Shown: positions 24,178 through 35,411, numbered from the stretch's first letter. The stretch is DNA of 64,000 nucleotides from Gemmatimonas sp. (GCF_031426495.1 NZ_JANPLK010000019.1:1-64000), one strand, 5' to 3'. The notes: generated by a model from the letters alone, not told the origin. Numbers and translations: made by a program.

Positions 24178-26720
24178 TGTCGGCATCGCTGTCACGCCGT
24201 ACCGCCGGTCCCTCCGCGCGGTCCACCGTCGCGCTGCTCGCTCTCCTGACAGCCGCGTCGACGTCGCGCTTGACCGCGCAGGGGCTGGACAGCGCGCACG
24301 TGACCGTCGGCCACGCCATTCGCGCAACACGCGCACCAGAGATCGATGGTCGCGAGAACGACGCCGTGTGGCGAACCGCTACGCCGATGACCGCGTTTCG
24401 GCAGTTCGAGCCGGGCGAGAATGGCGAGCCGACTTTTCGCACCGAAGCGCGTGCCGCCTACGACGATCGCTACCTGTATGTGATCGTGCGGGCGTTCGAT
24501 CCGCACCCCGACAGCCTCGCGTCGCTGCTGTCGCGACGCGATGTGAAAACGGCCAGTGATCAGCTCAAGATTCTCATCGATGCGTACCATGACGGGCGCA
24601 CGGGCATCGAACTCGCCGTCAATCCGGCCGGGGTGAAGCGCGACTATTCGATCTACGGCGACATTACCGAAGACGTCACATGGGATGGCGTGTGGGACGT
24701 CGCCACCAGCATCGACAGTTTGGGCTGGGTCGCCGAGTATCGCGTGCCCTTCAGTCAGCTCCGATTCACCGCGAAGGATGTGCACACCTTCGGCTTCGGC
24801 GTGTGGCGCGACATCACGCGATTGAACGAACGCACTGGCTGGCCGCTCTACCGGCCGTCGCGCCGCACGCTCATCTCGCAACTCGGGACGCTTGGAGGGA
24901 TTGCCGGTATCGGCACACCGCGCCGGCTCGAGCTCTTGCCGTACACCGTCACCAAGAGCGTTCCCAATCCGGCGTCGGCACCTGGTGGCTCACGTGGGGC
25001 GGTGGCCGGCGGTCTCGATCTCAAGGCCGGCATCGGATCGCGCGTCACGATCGACGCCACCGTCAACCCCGACTTCGGCCAAGTCGAAGCCGACCCCGCG
25101 GTGCTCAACCTGTCCGCGTTCGAAATCCGCTTCGACGAACGTCGTCCCTTCTTCCAGGAAGGGGCTGGTCTGTATCGCTGCGGGGGATCGTGCGAAGGCA
25201 TTTTCTATACCCGCCGCATCGGTCGCACGCCGCAGATGCGACGCTCGAACGCCGACGCGCTGTTCACGAACATCACGGCCGCCGCCAAGATCACCGGCCG
25301 CTTCGACAACGGCCTCGCGTTCGGCCTGGTGAACGCGTCCACCGAGCATGTGCGCGGCGCTGATGGCACCACCATCGAGCCGCAGACAAACTATCTCGTG
25401 CTGCGCGGCCTGCGCGAAATGCGCGGCGGCCGCTCGCAGCTTGGCATGGAGCTCACCGATGTACGCCGCCGGAGCGACGACGCCACCGATCCGTTTCTGC
25501 GGCGGGCCGCGACGACGTTGCTACTGCAAGGCTATCATCGGTTTGCGCGCGACCGCTGGGAAGTCATGGGCTACACGGGCCTGAATCAAGTGAGTGGCTC
25601 GGCCAGATCCATCGCCCTCACGCAACGCAACAGCGTGCACTTCTATCAGCGTCCCGATCACGAAGAAACCTACGACTCCACTCGCACCGCGATGGGCGGT
25701 GTGGTGGTTTCCGCCGGCATCAAGCAGGTTGGCGGCCGTGTGCGATACGAAAGTGTGCTGCGCTACGCGTCGGCCGGCGTCGAGATGAACGACCTCGGTT
25801 TCGTGAACCTCGTGAACGACGTGTCGTTCCGCCAATCGCTGGACCTGCGCCAGCTGCGCCCCAACGGGGTGTTGCGCTCATCGTTCTCCACCATGAGCGC
25901 GGAAACACACTGGACCACCGGCGGTCTGCTCGCGGCGCAGACATTGTCGGTGCATACCAGCGGCTCCCTGCTGAACAACTGGGGCGGCGCGATCACCGCC
26001 TCGCTCGGCGATCTCGGCGGCACGCACTGTGTGAGCTGTGCGCGCGGCGGCCCCGCGCTGCGGCAGTCGATGAAGAACAACCTGCGCTTCGATCTCGTCG
26101 GCGATCCGCGCCCGGTGGTGGTGCCGCGCGCCGCGTATCGCATCGGCACCAGTGACGAAGGCCGCTCGTGGTACCGTGGGGCCGACGCCGGCGCGGAGTG
26201 GCGCTTCGCCAGCCGCTTCTCGACATCGATGGCGCTCAATTACGATCAGGTCACCAACGACCAGCAGTGGATCGGCAACTACGGCGCGTTTCTCTCCGAC
26301 ACCACGCATTTCACCTTCGCACGGCTGCACCAGCACATTCTCGGGATCACCATGCGGGCCAACTGGACCGCGACGCCGACGCTCTCGTTCCAGCTGTACG
26401 CGCAGCCGTTCGTGACGACCGGACAGTATAGCGACTGGCGTGAATTGAACGACGCCCGCGCCGACGCGTACGCCGACCGGTTCGCCACCTTCCGCACGTC
26501 GGCGCCGGCCAACTTCAACGTCAAGCAGTTCAATTCGAACGCGGTACTCCGCTGGGAGTACCGGCCAGCCAGCGCCGTCTTTCTGGTCTGGCAGCAAGGT
26601 CGAGCCCAGGATGCGCGAAATCCGGGTGTGTTCGTCCCGGGCCGCGACGTCCGCGATCTCTTCGGGGCCCGCCCCCTGAACACCCTGCTGCTCAAGGTCA
26701 GTTACTGGTTCAACCCGTAG
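24177..26720 (+). CDS. DUF5916 outer-membrane protein with N-terminal carbohydrate-binding (CBM9-like) domain
   Basis: 847 residues. Signal peptide to about residue 36 (STSRLTAQ-G). The N-terminal 200 residues follow the CBM9-like plan: APEIDGRENDAVW, YDDRYLYVIVRAFDP, ISRDI-like GDITEDVTWDGVWDV and WVAEYRVPFSQLRF. The rest is the DUF5916 beta-barrel part, with NPDFGQVEADPAVLNLSAFE and FDERRPFFQEG, the family signature. It ends in YWFNP, typical of an outer-membrane barrel. Role unknown; the proteins are common in Gemmatimonadota and Bacteroidota. It shares one base with the preceding acyltransferase gene. Confidence 0.9.
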   Translation: MSASLSRRTAGPSARSTVALLALLTAASTSRLTAQGLDSAHVTVGHAIRATRAPEIDGRENDAVWRTATPMTAFRQFEPGENGEPTFRTEARAAYDDRYLYVIVRAFDPHPDSLASLLSRRDVKTASDQLKILIDAYHDGRTGIELAVNPAGVKRDYSIYGDITEDVTWDGVWDVATSIDSLGWVAEYRVPFSQLRFTAKDVHTFGFGVWRDITRLNERTGWPLYRPSRRTLISQLGTLGGIAGIGTPRRLELLPYTVTKSVPNPASAPGGSRGAVAGGLDLKAGIGSRVTIDATVNPDFGQVEADPAVLNLSAFEIRFDERRPFFQEGAGLYRCGGSCEGIFYTRRIGRTPQMRRSNADALFTNITAAAKITGRFDNGLAFGLVNASTEHVRGADGTTIEPQTNYLVLRGLREMRGGRSQLGMELTDVRRRSDDATDPFLRRAATTLLLQGYHRFARDRWEVMGYTGLNQVSGSARSIALTQRNSVHFYQRPDHEETYDSTRTAMGGVVVSAGIKQVGGRVRYESVLRYASAGVEMNDLGFVNLVNDVSFRQSLDLRQLRPNGVLRSSFSTMSAETHWTTGGLLAAQTLSVHTSGSLLNNWGGAITASLGDLGGTHCVSCARGGPALRQSMKNNLRFDLVGDPRPVVVPRAAYRIGTSDEGRSWYRGADAGAEWRFASRFSTSMALNYDQVTNDQQWIGNYGAFLSDTTHFTFARLHQHILGITMRANWTATPTLSFQLYAQPFVTTGQYSDWRELNDARADAYADRFATFRTSAPANFNVKQFNSNAVLRWEYRPASAVFLVWQQGRAQDARNPGVFVPGRDVRDLFGARPLNTLLLKVSYWFNP

Positions 26721-26828
26721 GTTCCCGGGGCCGAACATGACGCCAGCGTCGTGTTTTTCGCTCCTCCCCCTTCCGCCCGGCCGATCCACGGCGGAATTTG
26801 TGGGGGTCCCTTACGGAGAGAGTTCCGA

Positions 26829-29141
26829 ATGCGCATGACGACTGTCGGCGTGGTGGGCGCTGGGGCCATGGGGAGCGGCATTGCCGCCCTCGCGGCTTCG
26901 GCGGGCTGCCGTGTCGTGTTGCTCGATATCCCCGGCGATAGCGACCCCAAGTCGCCGAACCGAAGTGCGCCCGCGAAGAACGGGCTGCAGAAGGCGATCA
27001 AGTCCAAGCCGGCATCCTTCATGGAAGCAGCGGCGGCCGCCCGTGTGCGCACCGGCAACACCGAAGATCATCTCCAGCTCCTCGCCGAGTGCGACTGGAT
27101 CTGCGAAGCGATCGTCGAACTCGCCGAGCCGAAGCAGCAGCTGTTCGCGCGCATCGAAGCGTTGATGAAGCCCACCGCGATCATCTCGTCGAACACGTCG
27201 GGTATTCCGATGTCGGTGCTGCTGGAAGGACGTGGCGAGAAATTCCGTCGCCGCTTTCTCGGCACGCATTTTTTCAATCCGCCGCGGTACATGCATCTGC
27301 TCGAGATCATCCCGACGCCGGAAACGGATCCGGCGGTGATCGGAGCCACGCGCGAGTTCGCCGAACGCACGCTGGGCAAGGGCATCGTGATCGCCAAGGA
27401 CGTGCCGGGCTTCGTCGCCAACCGGTTGGGCGTCTACGGCATGGTCGGCACCATGCGGCGCATGGAGCAACACGGACTCACGATCGATGAAGTGGACGGC
27501 CTGACGGGCTCGCTCATTGGACGCGCGCGTACCGCCACGTTCCGCACCGGCGACCTCTCGGGCCTCGATGTGCTTGCGCACGTCACGAAAGGCATCGGTG
27601 GTGCCACCGGCGAAGACTTCACGCTCCCCTCGTGGATGCTCGAAGAACTGGTGGCCAAGGGAAAACTTGGCGACAAGACGGGGGGCGGCTTCTACGCGAA
27701 GACCAAGGTAGGCACGCAGACCTTTGATTGGAAGTCCAAGAGCTACGTGCCGCAGCAGCGGCTCGAAGGCGGGGACATCGGTCAGGCGATCCGCATGCCG
27801 ATCGCCCAGCGACTGCCGGCCGCGGTGGCGATGACGGGTGCCCAGGGGGCGTTTCTGCGCGACCATCTTGCTGATGCCGCGCACTACACGCTCACGCTCG
27901 CGTCCGAGCTCGCGTACGACATCGTGGCGATCGACCGCGCCATGGAGTGGGGCTACGGCTGGGAAGCCGGCCCCTTCCAGATCATCGACGCCCTCGGCAT
28001 CGAGTGGCTGCGCGGAGAATTCCGCGCGCAGGGCAAGAGCATTCCGCCGCTGCTCGAGATGGCGAAAGGGTCGTTTTACAAAGACGGCGAGTACCTCACC
28101 TTCGACGGGACCTACGAGCCGATCCCCGGCATCCCCGGTCGCCTGTCGCTCGCCAGCCTCGCGAAGCACGGTCGCGTGCTCGACGACAATGGCCTCTCCC
28201 GACTCATCGATCTTGGCGACGGCGTGGCGTGCTTCGAGTTCCGCTCAAAGATGAACAGTCTCGGCGACGGCGTGCTCAAGGGACTCGAAAGCGCGCTCAA
28301 CAAAGTCGAGAAGCTCGGCTTCAACGGCATGGTGATCGGCAACGAAGACGCGCGCGCCTTCAGTGTCGGCGCCGATCTCTCGCTGGTGTCCTTCGCCGTG
28401 TCGGCCGGCGCGTGGGATGACATCGCGCTCTCCTGCAAGACATTCCAGGACAGTGTGATGTCGATTCGTCGGGCGCCGTTCCCGGTGGTCGTCGCACCGG
28501 CCGGCATGACGCTGGGCGGCGGAGCGGAGTTCACGCTGCACGCCGATGCCGTGCAGGCGCACGCCGAGACCTACATGGGACTCGTGGAGGCCGGTGTGGG
28601 GCTGTTGCCGGGCGGTGGCGGCACGAAGGAACTGCTCATGCGCTTCACGGCCGAACTGCAGAACTACGAAGAGATCGATCTGTTCGCCGCCGTGAAGCGC
28701 GCGTTCAAGCTGATCGCCTTCGCCACCACCACGACGTCGGCGTACGAAGCGAAGGCGCTGGGCTTCCTGCGCGACAGTGATCGCATCAGCATGAATCGCG
28801 ATCATCAGCTCGCCGACGCGAAAGCCCGGGTACTCGATCTTGCGCGCGGCTATCTCCCGCCCCTCGAGCGCACGGTGCGCGCGCTGGGTCGTGAAGGCCT
28901 CGGCAATCTCGAGTATGCGCTCTGGGCGGCGAAGGAAGCCGGACAGGCGTCGGCGCATGACGTTCGCGTGGGCCGTGCGATCGCCTACGTGCTGTGTGGC
29001 GGCGACGGCACCCCGCGCGACGTCACCGAACAGGACCTGCTCGACCTCGAGCGCGAACAGTTCCTCAGCCTCCTTGGCACCAAGGAGACGCAGGAGCGCA
29101 TCGCGTACACCCTCAAGACCGGCAAGCCGCTGCGCAATTGA
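26829..29141 (+). CDS. 3-hydroxyacyl-CoA dehydrogenase / enoyl-CoA hydratase (FadN/FadB-like)
   Basis: 770 residues from the ATG at 26829, with GGAGAGAG before it. The N-terminal Rossmann domain has GAGAMGSGIAAL, followed by the dehydrogenase signature (SNTSGIP, GTHFFNPPRYMHLLE, KDVPGFVANR). The C-terminal half is a crotonase domain (FSVGADLSL oxyanion region, TLGGGAEFTLHADAVQ). The order dehydrogenase then hydratase is that of FadN-type proteins. It carries out two steps of beta-oxidation. It is in an operon with the thiolase 22 nt downstream. The crotonase catalytic Glu cannot be assigned with certainty. Confidence 0.94.
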   Translation: MRMTTVGVVGAGAMGSGIAALAASAGCRVVLLDIPGDSDPKSPNRSAPAKNGLQKAIKSKPASFMEAAAAARVRTGNTEDHLQLLAECDWICEAIVELAEPKQQLFARIEALMKPTAIISSNTSGIPMSVLLEGRGEKFRRRFLGTHFFNPPRYMHLLEIIPTPETDPAVIGATREFAERTLGKGIVIAKDVPGFVANRLGVYGMVGTMRRMEQHGLTIDEVDGLTGSLIGRARTATFRTGDLSGLDVLAHVTKGIGGATGEDFTLPSWMLEELVAKGKLGDKTGGGFYAKTKVGTQTFDWKSKSYVPQQRLEGGDIGQAIRMPIAQRLPAAVAMTGAQGAFLRDHLADAAHYTLTLASELAYDIVAIDRAMEWGYGWEAGPFQIIDALGIEWLRGEFRAQGKSIPPLLEMAKGSFYKDGEYLTFDGTYEPIPGIPGRLSLASLAKHGRVLDDNGLSRLIDLGDGVACFEFRSKMNSLGDGVLKGLESALNKVEKLGFNGMVIGNEDARAFSVGADLSLVSFAVSAGAWDDIALSCKTFQDSVMSIRRAPFPVVVAPAGMTLGGGAEFTLHADAVQAHAETYMGLVEAGVGLLPGGGGTKELLMRFTAELQNYEEIDLFAAVKRAFKLIAFATTTTSAYEAKALGFLRDSDRISMNRDHQLADAKARVLDLARGYLPPLERTVRALGREGLGNLEYALWAAKEAGQASAHDVRVGRAIAYVLCGGDGTPRDVTEQDLLDLEREQFLSLLGTKETQERIAYTLKTGKPLRN

Positions 29142-29163
29142 GCGCGCGGCAGGAGAGATAGAG

Positions 29164-30330
29164 ATGACCGAGGTCGTAATCGTCAGTGCCGCCCGCAGCG
29201 CGGTCGCGCGCGGCAAGGCGGATGGTGCGCTAGCCGGCGTGCATCCGGTGGACTTGTCGTCTACCGTGATGAAGGCGGCCATCGATCGCGCGGGAATCGA
29301 CCCCGCGATCATCGAAGACGTGCAGTGGGGATGCGCGATGCCCGAGGCCTCGCAGGGTCTCAATCACGCGCGATTGGCGTGGCTGCGTGGTGGATTCCCG
29401 GTGGAAACATCGGCCGCCACGGTCAATCGGTTCTGTTCGTCGGGACTGCAGTCGGTGGCCTATGCGTCGCAGGCCATCATCGCCGGTCAGGGCGACGCCG
29501 TGATGGCTGGTGGTATCGAGATGATGTCGCAGGTGCCGATGTCGGGCTACAACGCTCGGCTGTCCCCCGAAATCACCGAGAGCTACATCGGCATGGGCTT
29601 CACCGCCGAACGCGTGGCGAAGCGCTGGGAGATTTCGCGCGCGGCGCAAGATCAATTCGCCTTCGAGAGTCAGCAGAAGGCGGTGTCGGCGATTCAGCGT
29701 GGCGCGTTCGCCGAACAGATCGTGCCGATCCACACGCAGCGCTACACGTGGAAGGGCGCCGAGAAGACCGTAACCGACATGGTGTTCGACACGGACGAGT
29801 GCCCGCGCGCGGAGACCACGCTCGAGGGACTGGCCAAGCTGCGCCCGGCGTTCTCACCCACGGGGACCGTCACGGCCGGTAATGCCAGCCCGTACTCCGA
29901 CGGCGCGGCCGCCGTGCTCGTGATGAGCGCGGCCAAAGCCAAGGAGCTCGGACTTACCCCACTTGCGCGCTTCGTGAGCTTCGCTGTTGGTGGCGTCGAT
30001 CCAAGCATCATGGGCGTCGGACCGATCAAGGCGGTACCCAAAGCGCTCGCGCGCGCCGGCCTCACCTTGGCCGACCTCAAGCTCATTGAATTCAACGAGG
30101 CGTTCTCGGCGCAGGCACTGGCCGTAATCAAGGAGCTCGGGATGGACACGAGCATCATCAACGTGAACGGCGGTGCCATCGCACTTGGGCATCCCCTCGG
30201 CGCCACCGGGGCCAAGCTTACCACGCAGCTGGTGCATGAACTCCGGCAGCGCGGCGGCGGCTACGGCATGGTGACCATGTGTATTGGCGGCGGGATGGGC
30301 GCCGCCGGGATTTTCGAGGTGTACGCGTAG
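29164..30330 (+). CDS. Acetyl-CoA acyltransferase (thiolase, FadA/FadI-like)
   Basis: 388 residues, starting at an ATG preceded by AGGAG. Last step of beta-oxidation: cleaves 3-ketoacyl-CoA with CoA. Catalytic residues: acyl-accepting Cys91 in RFCSSGLQ, His343 in GGAIALGHPLGATGA and Cys373 in MCIGGGMGAAG; the NEAF motif is present. All intact. Length is normal. Cotranscribed with the preceding FadN-like gene. A large palindrome starts right after the stop. Confidence 0.95.
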   Translation: MTEVVIVSAARSAVARGKADGALAGVHPVDLSSTVMKAAIDRAGIDPAIIEDVQWGCAMPEASQGLNHARLAWLRGGFPVETSAATVNRFCSSGLQSVAYASQAIIAGQGDAVMAGGIEMMSQVPMSGYNARLSPEITESYIGMGFTAERVAKRWEISRAAQDQFAFESQQKAVSAIQRGAFAEQIVPIHTQRYTWKGAEKTVTDMVFDTDECPRAETTLEGLAKLRPAFSPTGTVTAGNASPYSDGAAAVLVMSAAKAKELGLTPLARFVSFAVGGVDPSIMGVGPIKAVPKALARAGLTLADLKLIEFNEAFSAQALAVIKELGMDTSIINVNGGAIALGHPLGATGAKLTTQLVHELRQRGGGYGMVTMCIGGGMGAAGIFEVYA

Positions 30331-30430
30331 CCCACGGCCCAGGGCCCACGGCTCATGGCTCATGGCTCATGGCCCATGGCCTTTTCAAACGGGCCATGAG
30401 CTATGGGCCATGAGCTATGGGCCATGGGCT
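30331..30430. repeat. 100-bp palindromic repeat of GGCCCATGGCTCAT-type words
   Basis: The left half (30331-30381) holds tandem GGCTCAT words and GGCCCATGGCC; the right half (30391-30430) holds GGGCCATGAGCTAT repeated about 2.5 times. The two halves are complementary around TTTTCAAAC, so the DNA can fold into one long hairpin. It fills the space between the stops of two convergent genes, the thiolase (30330) and the phosphotransferase (30434). Probable 3'-end element; composition differs from the coding DNA. Confidence 0.85.
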
Positions 30431-30433
30431 GAA

Positions 30434-31522
30434 TTACACCCTCCCCTTCTCCGCTGCCGTTCTCGCTGAATTCCCGAGCGCTTTTACAACCTCCCCCAGC
30501 ACCCCAAACCTCGGATCGCTGGTCAACCCCTGCACGTGACGCGCATAAATCTGCTGCGCGATCACGGCCACCTTGAATAGCCCGAACGCGTAGTAGAACG
30601 GCGCATCGCTCACGTCCACACCACGGTGCGCACCGTACGCCTGTACCAGTTCCGCCCGCGTCATATTGCCGGGCAACGCCGTGACGCCCAGTCCGAGCGC
30701 GCGGAAGATCGGGGCGTCGCCGGTTTCGACCCAATACGCGAGGCTGGTGCCCAGATCCATGAGCGGGTCGCCGATGGTCGCCATCTCCCAGTCGAGAATC
30801 GCGCGCACGCGCGACAGATCGGGCTCGAGCACAAGATTGTCGAGCTTGAAGTCGTTGTGCACCAGCGTCGCGGCACGATCCGGCGGACGGTGTGCTTCGA
30901 GCCACGCCGCAATCCAGTCCAACGCCGGCACCTCATCGGTGCGTGAGGCGAGCCATCGCTTCGTCCATCCCTGCACCTGTCGCTGCACGTACCCATCCGG
31001 GCGCCCCAGCGACGCCAGCGGTTCGGTCGAGACGTCGACCGCATGCAACTGCGCGAGCGTCTGCACGAACGTGTCCGACAGGGCCGCGAGCTTTCCTGGC
31101 ACTGCCGCCGGATGGTCGGTGAGTGATTCCGGCAGCGTGCCGCGCAGGATCACTCCGTCCACATGCTCCATGATGTAGAACGGCACCCCGATTACGGCGG
31201 CGTCATCGCATCGGGCCAGCGGCTTGGGTACCGGAACGTCCCGCGCATGGAGGGCCATCAGGATGCCGTGCTCACGACCCATGTCGTGCGCAATGCCCGC
31301 CTTCACGCCACGCGGTGGACGCCGCAGCACGAGCGCACGTCGCCCGTGCTCGTGCTCCATCGTGAGCAGATACGTGAGATTCGAGAAGCCGGCGGGGAAC
31401 TGCCTGATGTTCAGGCGAGCGCCCGCCGGCACCGTGTCCGGTGCTGCCGTTGCGAGCCACGCCAGCAGCGCCTCGGCATCAATCTGTTCGCCCTCGCGCA
31501 GTGCGATCGTTCCATCTGTCAC
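30434..31522 (-). CDS. Phosphotransferase family protein (APH-like, ACAD10/11-type)
   Basis: 362 residues from the GTG at 31520-31522; a TTG two codons upstream directly follows the previous stop and is the other option. APH/choline-kinase-type fold: the catalytic loop is LVHNDFKLDNLVLE with the HxD and Asn, and the metal-binding DWEMATIGDPLMDLG. This subgroup is usually encoded beside acyl-CoA dehydrogenases (as fused in ACAD10/11, where it phosphorylates 4-hydroxyacyl-CoA), and that is also the case here. It is therefore likely to phosphorylate 4-hydroxyacyl-CoA rather than an antibiotic. Follows the ACAD gene by 6 nt. Confidence 0.88.
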   Translation of the reverse strand: MTDGTIALREGEQIDAEALLAWLATAAPDTVPAGARLNIRQFPAGFSNLTYLLTMEHEHGRRALVLRRPPRGVKAGIAHDMGREHGILMALHARDVPVPKPLARCDDAAVIGVPFYIMEHVDGVILRGTLPESLTDHPAAVPGKLAALSDTFVQTLAQLHAVDVSTEPLASLGRPDGYVQRQVQGWTKRWLASRTDEVPALDWIAAWLEAHRPPDRAATLVHNDFKLDNLVLEPDLSRVRAILDWEMATIGDPLMDLGTSLAYWVETGDAPIFRALGLGVTALPGNMTRAELVQAYGAHRGVDVSDAPFYYAFGLFKVAVIAQQIYARHVQGLTSDPRFGVLGEVVKALGNSARTAAEKGRV

Positions 31523-31528
31523 AGGCAA

Positions 31529-32751
<1,223 letters not shown>

Positions 32752-32755
<4 letters not shown>

Positions 32756-33546
32756 GTGAGATACCCACCATCGACCATGTACACGCCACCCGTGCAGTAC
32801 GATGACGCATCGGACGCGAGGAACAACGCGAGCCCAGCCACGTCATCGGGTTCGCCGATACGACGGATGGGCTGATGGCCGAGCACCTGATCCGAAATAT
32901 CCTTGTCCTGCCAGAGCGCTTGTGAGAAGCGCGTCTTGATGAGTCCCGGACAGATCACATTGGCACGGATGCCGTCAGCCCCCCACTCCTGCGCCATCAC
33001 CTTCGTGAGTGACACCAGCGCGGCTTTGCTCACACTGTACAGGCCGAGCCCTGCTTCCGGTGACACGCCGCCGATACTCGCCACATTCACGATCGCCCCG
33101 CTACCGCGCTGCGCCATGACCGTGTGGGCCGTGCGACAGAGCTCGAGCGGTCCCTTCAGATTCACCGAGAAAATCTTGTCGAACGCATCGTCGGTGGCTT
33201 GCTGCAGCGGACCGAAAATCGGGTTGGTCGCGGCGTTGTTCACGATGATGTCGATGCCGTCGAAGTGCTCCACCGTGCGTGCCGCAAGTTCGTGGGCATC
33301 AGCAGCCTTCCCCATGTTGGCCGGAATGCCGACTACGTCGAGCCCTTCGCTGCGTAGCGCCTTCACTACGGCGTCCACGTGCTCCGGCTTCCGGCTGGAG
33401 ATCGCGACCTTGGCCCCGGCGCGCGCCAGCGTGGTGGCGATCGCCAACCCGATGCCCCGGGTGCCTCCCGTCACGATCGCGACTTTACCATCGAGGCGGA
33501 GACGCGAGATCGCGTCGGCAGTGCGCGGGGTAATGGGCTCGTGCAT
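32752..33546 (-). CDS. Short-chain dehydrogenase/reductase (SDR)
   Basis: 264 residues from the ATG at 33544-33546 (GTG at 33571-33573 in frame is an alternative; neither has a strong SD). Classical SDR: TGGTRGIGLA cofactor loop, NNAATNP, ASIGG with Ser, and YSVSK with the catalytic Tyr and Lys; RxGEPDDVAGLALFLASDASSYCTGGVYMVDGG is the standard end. NAD(P)-dependent oxidoreductase, probably in fatty-acid or hydroxyacid metabolism given the operon. First gene of the unit SDR-ACAD-phosphotransferase. Confidence 0.92.
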
Positions 33547-33580
33547 GGCAATGGGCCTGTTGGAGGGAGTCACGCGGTGG

Positions 33581-35077
33581 CTAGCGCCGATCGAGACGCG
33601 TCACGCGGCCGATCGGCGGCGGGACGATTCGGCCATTCATGCGTTCAAGATGCTGCAGCACCAGATCAGCCGTGCGGGAACGAGATCCGGGTGCGGCTTC
33701 AAGCGCACGACAGGCCTCGGCCGCCTCGGGAATGCGATAGCCGTCGCCGCTTCGGCAAGACGGGTATGTCACCATCGACACCTGCAGCGTGTCCGTCACA
33801 CCGATCGGACGACCAGTATCGCGTGTGAGCGCGCCGACCACCCGGGCGGAACTGGGCAGCGTGGCATCGAACTGAAACCGCACGCCACTGAGCTGCAGAT
33901 ACGGCCCGTTGTTCAGGCCACCGCGCCCCACACTTCCTTCGAGCAGGTCAAACGTCACCACGCGCGTTTCGTCGGCAAACAGAAACACACCCTCGATCAT
34001 GTGCCGCGTGATCGGACCCGCCGGCATCATGTCGTCAAAACGCAGCGCGCCGGAGTTGATCAGCGCCACATCGGCCTTCGTACCGACGCGCATGGCGTCG
34101 GCAATCATATTGCCGAACGGACGCTCACGCTTCGAGATCGAATCGATCGCATTGATCGGCTCTCGTGCGATACCCAGCACGCGATCGGGACCGATGCGGC
34201 GCGTCAGCGTGTCGCGCCACCGCTGAACCGCGGCCGCCGTGGCGGGGTCATCACGCATCCCCGGGCCAATATCGAACCGCTGGTCGAACACACGCCACGG
34301 CGTCGCGCCATCCCGCGTGAACGTGACCAGAATCGCCGTGCGTGAGTTGGACACCGCTTTCACCAGCAGGCGCCGATCGCGCACCGCCCGCCGCCCGTCG
34401 TGATCGTGACCGCCCAGAATTGCGGTAATGCACGGCTCGTTCTCGCGTGTCGTCACATCTTCCAGCCTGAAACGGTGCGTCAGCGCGACGACCAGCTCCG
34501 ATCCCTGCTGCAACAGCGTATCGACGCCGGCGGTGGTGGCGCTGTCTGGATTTCGGCACGATACGTACGGCGCGTAGTCTTGCACCACCGTCGTACCGAG
34601 AATGCCGACTTTCACGCCGCCCAGCCGCAGCGTATCCCAGCCGTGCACGCCGGGAAACGGTGCGCCGCTCGCTTCGCTCCAATTCGCCGAGAGCCACCGA
34701 AAGCGCGACTCGTGCAGGCGCGCCACGAGATTCGCGCGTGATCCGTCGAACTCGTGATTGCCCAACGTCGCGAGATCGAGCCTCGCCGCGTTGAAGCCAT
34801 CCACCATCTGCACACCACCATACCACTTACCGAGCACGCTGGGACTGACCACGTCGCCAGCCAGCACAAACAGCACGGTGTCGCCGTTCGCGCGTTCGAT
34901 CGACTCTCGCAGCGCCGCCACGCGCGCCAATCCGCCGCGGCCGTCGCGCAGCGTATCGGTGACATACACATCGTTCACCAGCAGCATGCGCACGGCCTGT
35001 TCCCGAGCACGCGGGGCACGACAGGCCGCGATCGACGCACTCGCAGCCAGCAGCGCTCCACGCACGAGCAGTCGCAT
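33581..35077 (-). CDS. Bifunctional UshA-like 5'-nucleotidase / metallophosphatase lipoprotein
   Basis: 498 residues from the ATG at 35075-35077. Lipoprotein signal with lipobox SIAAC. The metallophosphatase domain has MLLVNDVY (where many relatives have NDxH), AGDVVSP, LGNHEFDGS and LGGHDHDGR. The C-terminal nucleotidase domain shows FGNMIADAMR, INSGALR and FDLLEG, so both UshA domains are present. Likely hydrolyses nucleotides in the periplasm. An extended frame overlaps the fragment downstream of it and was not chosen. The Tyr in the first motif may change the metal site. Confidence 0.88.
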   Translation of the reverse strand: MRLLVRGALLAASASIAACRAPRAREQAVRMLLVNDVYVTDTLRDGRGGLARVAALRESIERANGDTVLFVLAGDVVSPSVLGKWYGGVQMVDGFNAARLDLATLGNHEFDGSRANLVARLHESRFRWLSANWSEASGAPFPGVHGWDTLRLGGVKVGILGTTVVQDYAPYVSCRNPDSATTAGVDTLLQQGSELVVALTHRFRLEDVTTRENEPCITAILGGHDHDGRRAVRDRRLLVKAVSNSRTAILVTFTRDGATPWRVFDQRFDIGPGMRDDPATAAAVQRWRDTLTRRIGPDRVLGIAREPINAIDSISKRERPFGNMIADAMRVGTKADVALINSGALRFDDMMPAGPITRHMIEGVFLFADETRVVTFDLLEGSVGRGGLNNGPYLQLSGVRFQFDATLPSSARVVGALTRDTGRPIGVTDTLQVSMVTYPSCRSGDGYRIPEAAEACRALEAAPGSRSRTADLVLQHLERMNGRIVPPPIGRVTRLDRR

Positions 35078-35094
35078 CAAGCGCACGGCGGATG

Positions 35095-35373
35095 TCACAC
35101 GAGCGACTGCGGCAAGAACTCGATCGTACGATCCCACGCCAGATGCGCCGCGTCCGGCTTGTACACCACGGCGCCCGTGTCGTTGAAGAAGGCGTGACCG
35201 GCGTCGTCGACGTACGTCTCGGCGCGAACGCCGGCGGTGTGCGGCATTTCGAGCGCCATCAGCAACCGTTGTGCATCGTCGGGCGGGATGGCCCGCTCGC
35301 CGTGATACAGATTGGCCGCCGTGCTACCGGCGGCGCCGCCATTCGCGCGAAACTCCACCATCGTGCCATGCAT
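35095..35373 (-). pseudogene. Dienelactone hydrolase C-terminal remnant
   Basis: 92 codons from ATG. The sequence matches the last third of dienelactone hydrolases: ANLYHGERAIPPDDAQRLLMALE and DDAGHAFFNDTGAV, with the catalytic His in GHAFFND, and WDRTIEFLPQSL at the end. The N-terminal two thirds, with the Cys/Ser nucleophile, are absent; the upstream DNA (35374-35411) is too short and leads directly into the ispH stop. The 3' end touches the start region of the nucleotidase gene. Probably a decayed gene. A short functional protein cannot be excluded. Confidence 0.65.
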
Positions 35374-35411
35374 GTGCGGAGATCTCCGATGCCGTGAACC
35401 GTGTGACGAAC

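Noticed and set aside
30331..30430. CRISPR array
   Set aside because: Units are short, adjacent and inverted, with no unique spacers and no cas gene in the window.
30434..31522. Aminoglycoside resistance kinase
   Set aside because: The fold is APH-like, but the ACAD-SDR operon indicates acyl-CoA metabolism, not antibiotic resistance.
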